A stretch of DNA of 5,717 nt. It comes from Anaerolineaceae bacterium UBA6801. GTDB taxonomy: Bacteria > Chloroflexota > Anaerolineae > Anaerolineales > Anaerolineaceae. The notes under the pieces were generated by a model, which saw nothing but the letters and a program-made list of their open reading frames with translations, was not told the DNA's origin and ran no database searches. Location of the stretch: NCBI GenBank assembly GCA_002452315.1, contig DKFH01000151.1:1-5717 (forward strand). The letters run 5' to 3'. Position 1 is the stretch's first letter; every line of letters begins with the position of its first letter. The translations under genes were made by a program, and so were the position numbers. Shown piece after piece: positions 4,972 to 5,717 of the stretch.

Positions 4972-5223
4972 CTAACAGGGATTAAATACTTGTTCGACCT
5001 GAATATCCGGGAAAAATTGGCGTAGAGTACCGGCCACCCAACCCTGCAGTGTGGCTGGCGAAAGGGGACACTCCTCACAAGCACCGCCCAGGCGCACAAA
5101 GACCGTCCTACCCTCAATCCGTTCCAACTCAACAGAACCCCCGTGATATTGCTCAATATAAGCGTTGATCTGTTCGATCAGCCCGCGGACCTGCTCTTCA
5201 AAGGTGAATTCTTGTTCTGACAT
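4972..5223 (-). CDS. Stand-alone NifU/Nfu-type iron-sulfur scaffold protein
   Basis: An 83-residue protein that corresponds almost entirely to the NifU C-terminal (Nfu) domain: an N-terminal helix (FEEQVRGLIEQINAYIEQ), HGGSVELERIEG, VFVRLGGACEECPLSP with the CxxC pair C49/C52, and a final helix TLQGWVAGTLRQFFPDI. In this family two such subunits bridge a [4Fe-4S] cluster through the CxxC cysteines and deliver it to target proteins. An extra Cys is the very last residue (C83). ATG 5223 is chosen because AGGAG at 5232-5236 is 8 nt upstream; an in-frame extension to 5256 would add 11 residues with no Nfu similarity. The gene converges on chlD and has its own promoter region. Iron-sulfur carrier function is well supported by family; its specific clients are unknown. 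Confidence 0.88.
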   Translation of the reverse strand: MSEQEFTFEEQVRGLIEQINAYIEQYHGGSVELERIEGRTVFVRLGGACEECPLSPATLQGWVAGTLRQFFPDIQVEQVFNPC

Positions 5224-5231
5224 GAACACTG

Positions 5232-5236
5232 CTCCT
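5232..5236 (-). promoter_or_regulatory. Shine-Dalgarno of the Nfu gene, fixes its start
   Basis: AGGAG on the minus strand with an 8-nt spacer to ATG 5223. This decides for 5223 over the upstream in-frame start at 5256. Confidence 0.7.
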
Positions 5237-5256
5237 GTAGAGTCTTTGCTAACCAA

Positions 5257-5265
5257 ATCATATCA
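5257..5265 (-). promoter_or_regulatory. Candidate extended -10 promoter of the Nfu gene
   Basis: TGATATGAT on the minus strand: TATGAT (5 of 6) preceded by TGn. It would give a leader of about 27 nt containing the AGGAG. No good -35 is seen. An alternative is the perfect TATAAT at 5317-5322. Confidence 0.4.
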
Positions 5266-5281
5266 TAAACGGCACCAGATA

Positions 5282-5314
5282 GGTGAAACTATCAGCAAAT
5301 TGGCTGTTTTCACC
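5282..5314. repeat. Interrupted palindrome upstream of the Nfu gene (operator or 5' UTR hairpin)
   Basis: GGTGAAA (5282-5288) and TTTCACC (5308-5314) are perfect inverted arms. Inside them CAGC (5293-5296) pairs with GCTG (5303-5306) around a 6-nt loop, giving 11 bp of pairing in all. It lies just upstream of the proximal -10 (5257-5265) and immediately downstream of the distal TATAAT (5317-5322). It could thus be a repressor site or a hairpin at the 5' end of the longer transcript. Confidence 0.45.
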
Positions 5315-5316
5315 CA

Positions 5317-5322
5317 ATTATA
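5317..5322 (-). promoter_or_regulatory. Second -10-like box upstream of the Nfu gene
   Basis: A perfect TATAAT on the minus strand. The best -35-like element (TTGCAA, 5344-5349) is 21 nt away, too far for a standard promoter, so support is limited. If used, transcription would start near 5310, inside the palindrome at 5282-5314. Confidence 0.25.
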
Positions 5323-5386
5323 AGGGATAAGGTGGCAGATTTCTTGCAATAAATCGTGTGGATGATTTGTTAGGCTGGCATTCGAT

Positions 5387-5409
5387 GGAGGAGGATGTGT
5401 CCTCACTCC
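5387..5409. repeat. Strong stem-loop in the gap between Nfu and the right-edge gene
   Basis: GGAGGAGGA (5387-5395) pairs with TCCTC (5400-5404) and CTCC (5406-5409) with a single bulged A5405 and a TGTG tetraloop: 9 bp. On the plus strand only TTT follows, and on the minus strand there is no T run, so it is not a convincing intrinsic terminator. The rest of the 353-bp gap 5224-5576 holds the Nfu promoter region, this element and the promoter of the right-edge gene. I see no tRNA, riboswitch or credible coding region in it. Confidence 0.4.
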
Positions 5410-5540
5410 TTTGATGCATGCCTGTGTTAGTGGTGAAGATCAGTTCCAGCCTTAGCTGTGCGTAAATAAAACCAAGAACAATGCAACTCTTGGTGTATAA
5501 AACGCAATGCTATTTGGCTGGCTTCAACACAAGATTAGCC

Positions 5541-5568
5541 TTGTTTAGGATCAACCTTTGGTTATAAT
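5541..5568 (+). promoter_or_regulatory. Promoter of the right-edge gene, leaderless or nearly so
   Basis: A perfect TATAAT (5563-5568) with TTGTTT (5541-5546) 16 nt upstream. Only 8 nt separate the -10 from ATG 5577, so transcription should begin within a base or two of the start codon. No Shine-Dalgarno is present. Confidence 0.5.
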
Positions 5569-5576
5569 TGCCTGAA

Positions 5577-5717
5577 ATGAAACAACTTCGATCAACCTTA
5601 ATTGTCTCTTGTGTGCTTATCGTCTTGGGGATTGTGATCATGCTGCAATCGGATTACGTGAAATCAGCTTTTCGACCCGAGGCGATCACGAATTTTATTG
5701 GAGAAGATGGGGTAACA
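5577..5717 (+). CDS. N-terminus of a membrane-anchored or secreted protein (cut by right edge)
   Basis: Forty-seven residues are visible and no stop is reached. A basic start (MKQLRS) is followed by a single hydrophobic helix (about residues 7-23, TLIVSCVLIVLGIVIML) and then polar sequence (QSDYVKSAFRPEAITNFIGE). This is a signal peptide or signal anchor with the remainder probably outside the membrane. No clear signal-peptidase site is visible. The family is not recognisable from this fragment. The TATAAT 8 nt before the ATG and the complete open frame support it as a real gene. Confidence 0.65.
   Translation, partial: MKQLRSTLIVSCVLIVLGIVIMLQSDYVKSAFRPEAITNFIGEDGVT

Noticed and set aside
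5318..5419. Minus-strand 33-codon open frame in the right-hand gap
   Set aside because: No Shine-Dalgarno or positioned -10, composition is not protein-like, and it overlaps the strong stem-loop, which explains the sequence better.
5224..5576. Cobalamin riboswitch or tRNA in the gap, given the chelatase nearby
   Set aside because: No B12-box-like consensus or tRNA TPsiC/anticodon arms could be found on either strand.

Overview
The window looks like chromosomal DNA of a free-living, moderately GC-rich bacterium, most likely a non-phototrophic member of the Chloroflexota (Anaerolineae-like). That assignment is an inference. It rests on the surface proteins with Pro-Thr linkers (LysM plus Cna-B/SdrD-like; lipoprotein plus a beta-sandwich-like domain) and on a ChlI/ChlD-type metal chelatase with no photosynthesis gene nearby. 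No mobile element, CRISPR array, tRNA or rRNA was seen.

Layout, left to right. (1) 1-689, minus strand: the N-terminal part of a secreted LysM protein that runs off the left edge. (2) 690-789: a compact divergent promoter region with a -10 box for each direction and a long imperfect dyad between them. (3) 790-1599, plus: a lipoprotein with a Thr/Pro linker and a C-terminal domain of unknown function. (4) 1604-2650, minus: the DNA polymerase III delta-prime clamp-loader subunit (holB), converging on the lipoprotein gene with only 4 bp between the stop codons. (5) 2651-2816: a divergent gap. (6) 2817-4915, plus: an AAA+/VWA chelatase of the ChlI/ChlD type, split between two reading frames at a run of nine A. 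(7) 4972-5223, minus: a small stand-alone NifU/Nfu-type iron-sulfur protein. (8) 5224-5576: a gap with two good stem-loops and promoter-like sites. (9) 5577-5717, plus: the start of a membrane-anchored or secreted protein that runs off the right edge.

The main point of interest is the chelatase. Frame 0 encodes a complete ChlI-like AAA+ ATPase (384 aa) and stops at 3971. The -1 frame is closed by TGA at 3905-3907, opens exactly at the A9 tract (3907-3915), and continues through the rest of the linker and the VWA/MIDAS domain to 4915. One slip on the tract gives a 699-aa ChlD-like protein, so one gene could supply both the small (ATPase) and medium (ATPase plus VWA) chelatase subunits. This matches the described programmed frameshifting in chlD of cobalamin producers that lack a separate small-subunit gene. 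Ribosomal slippage, RNA-polymerase slippage on A9 and a homopolymer sequencing error all fit the bare sequence and must be separated experimentally.

A second theme is promoter placement. For holB, the lipoprotein gene and the right-edge gene, a good -10 hexamer lies 6-10 nt before the start codon with no usable Shine-Dalgarno, which suggests leaderless mRNAs. The chelatase and Nfu genes, by contrast, have ordinary leaders with Shine-Dalgarno sequences.
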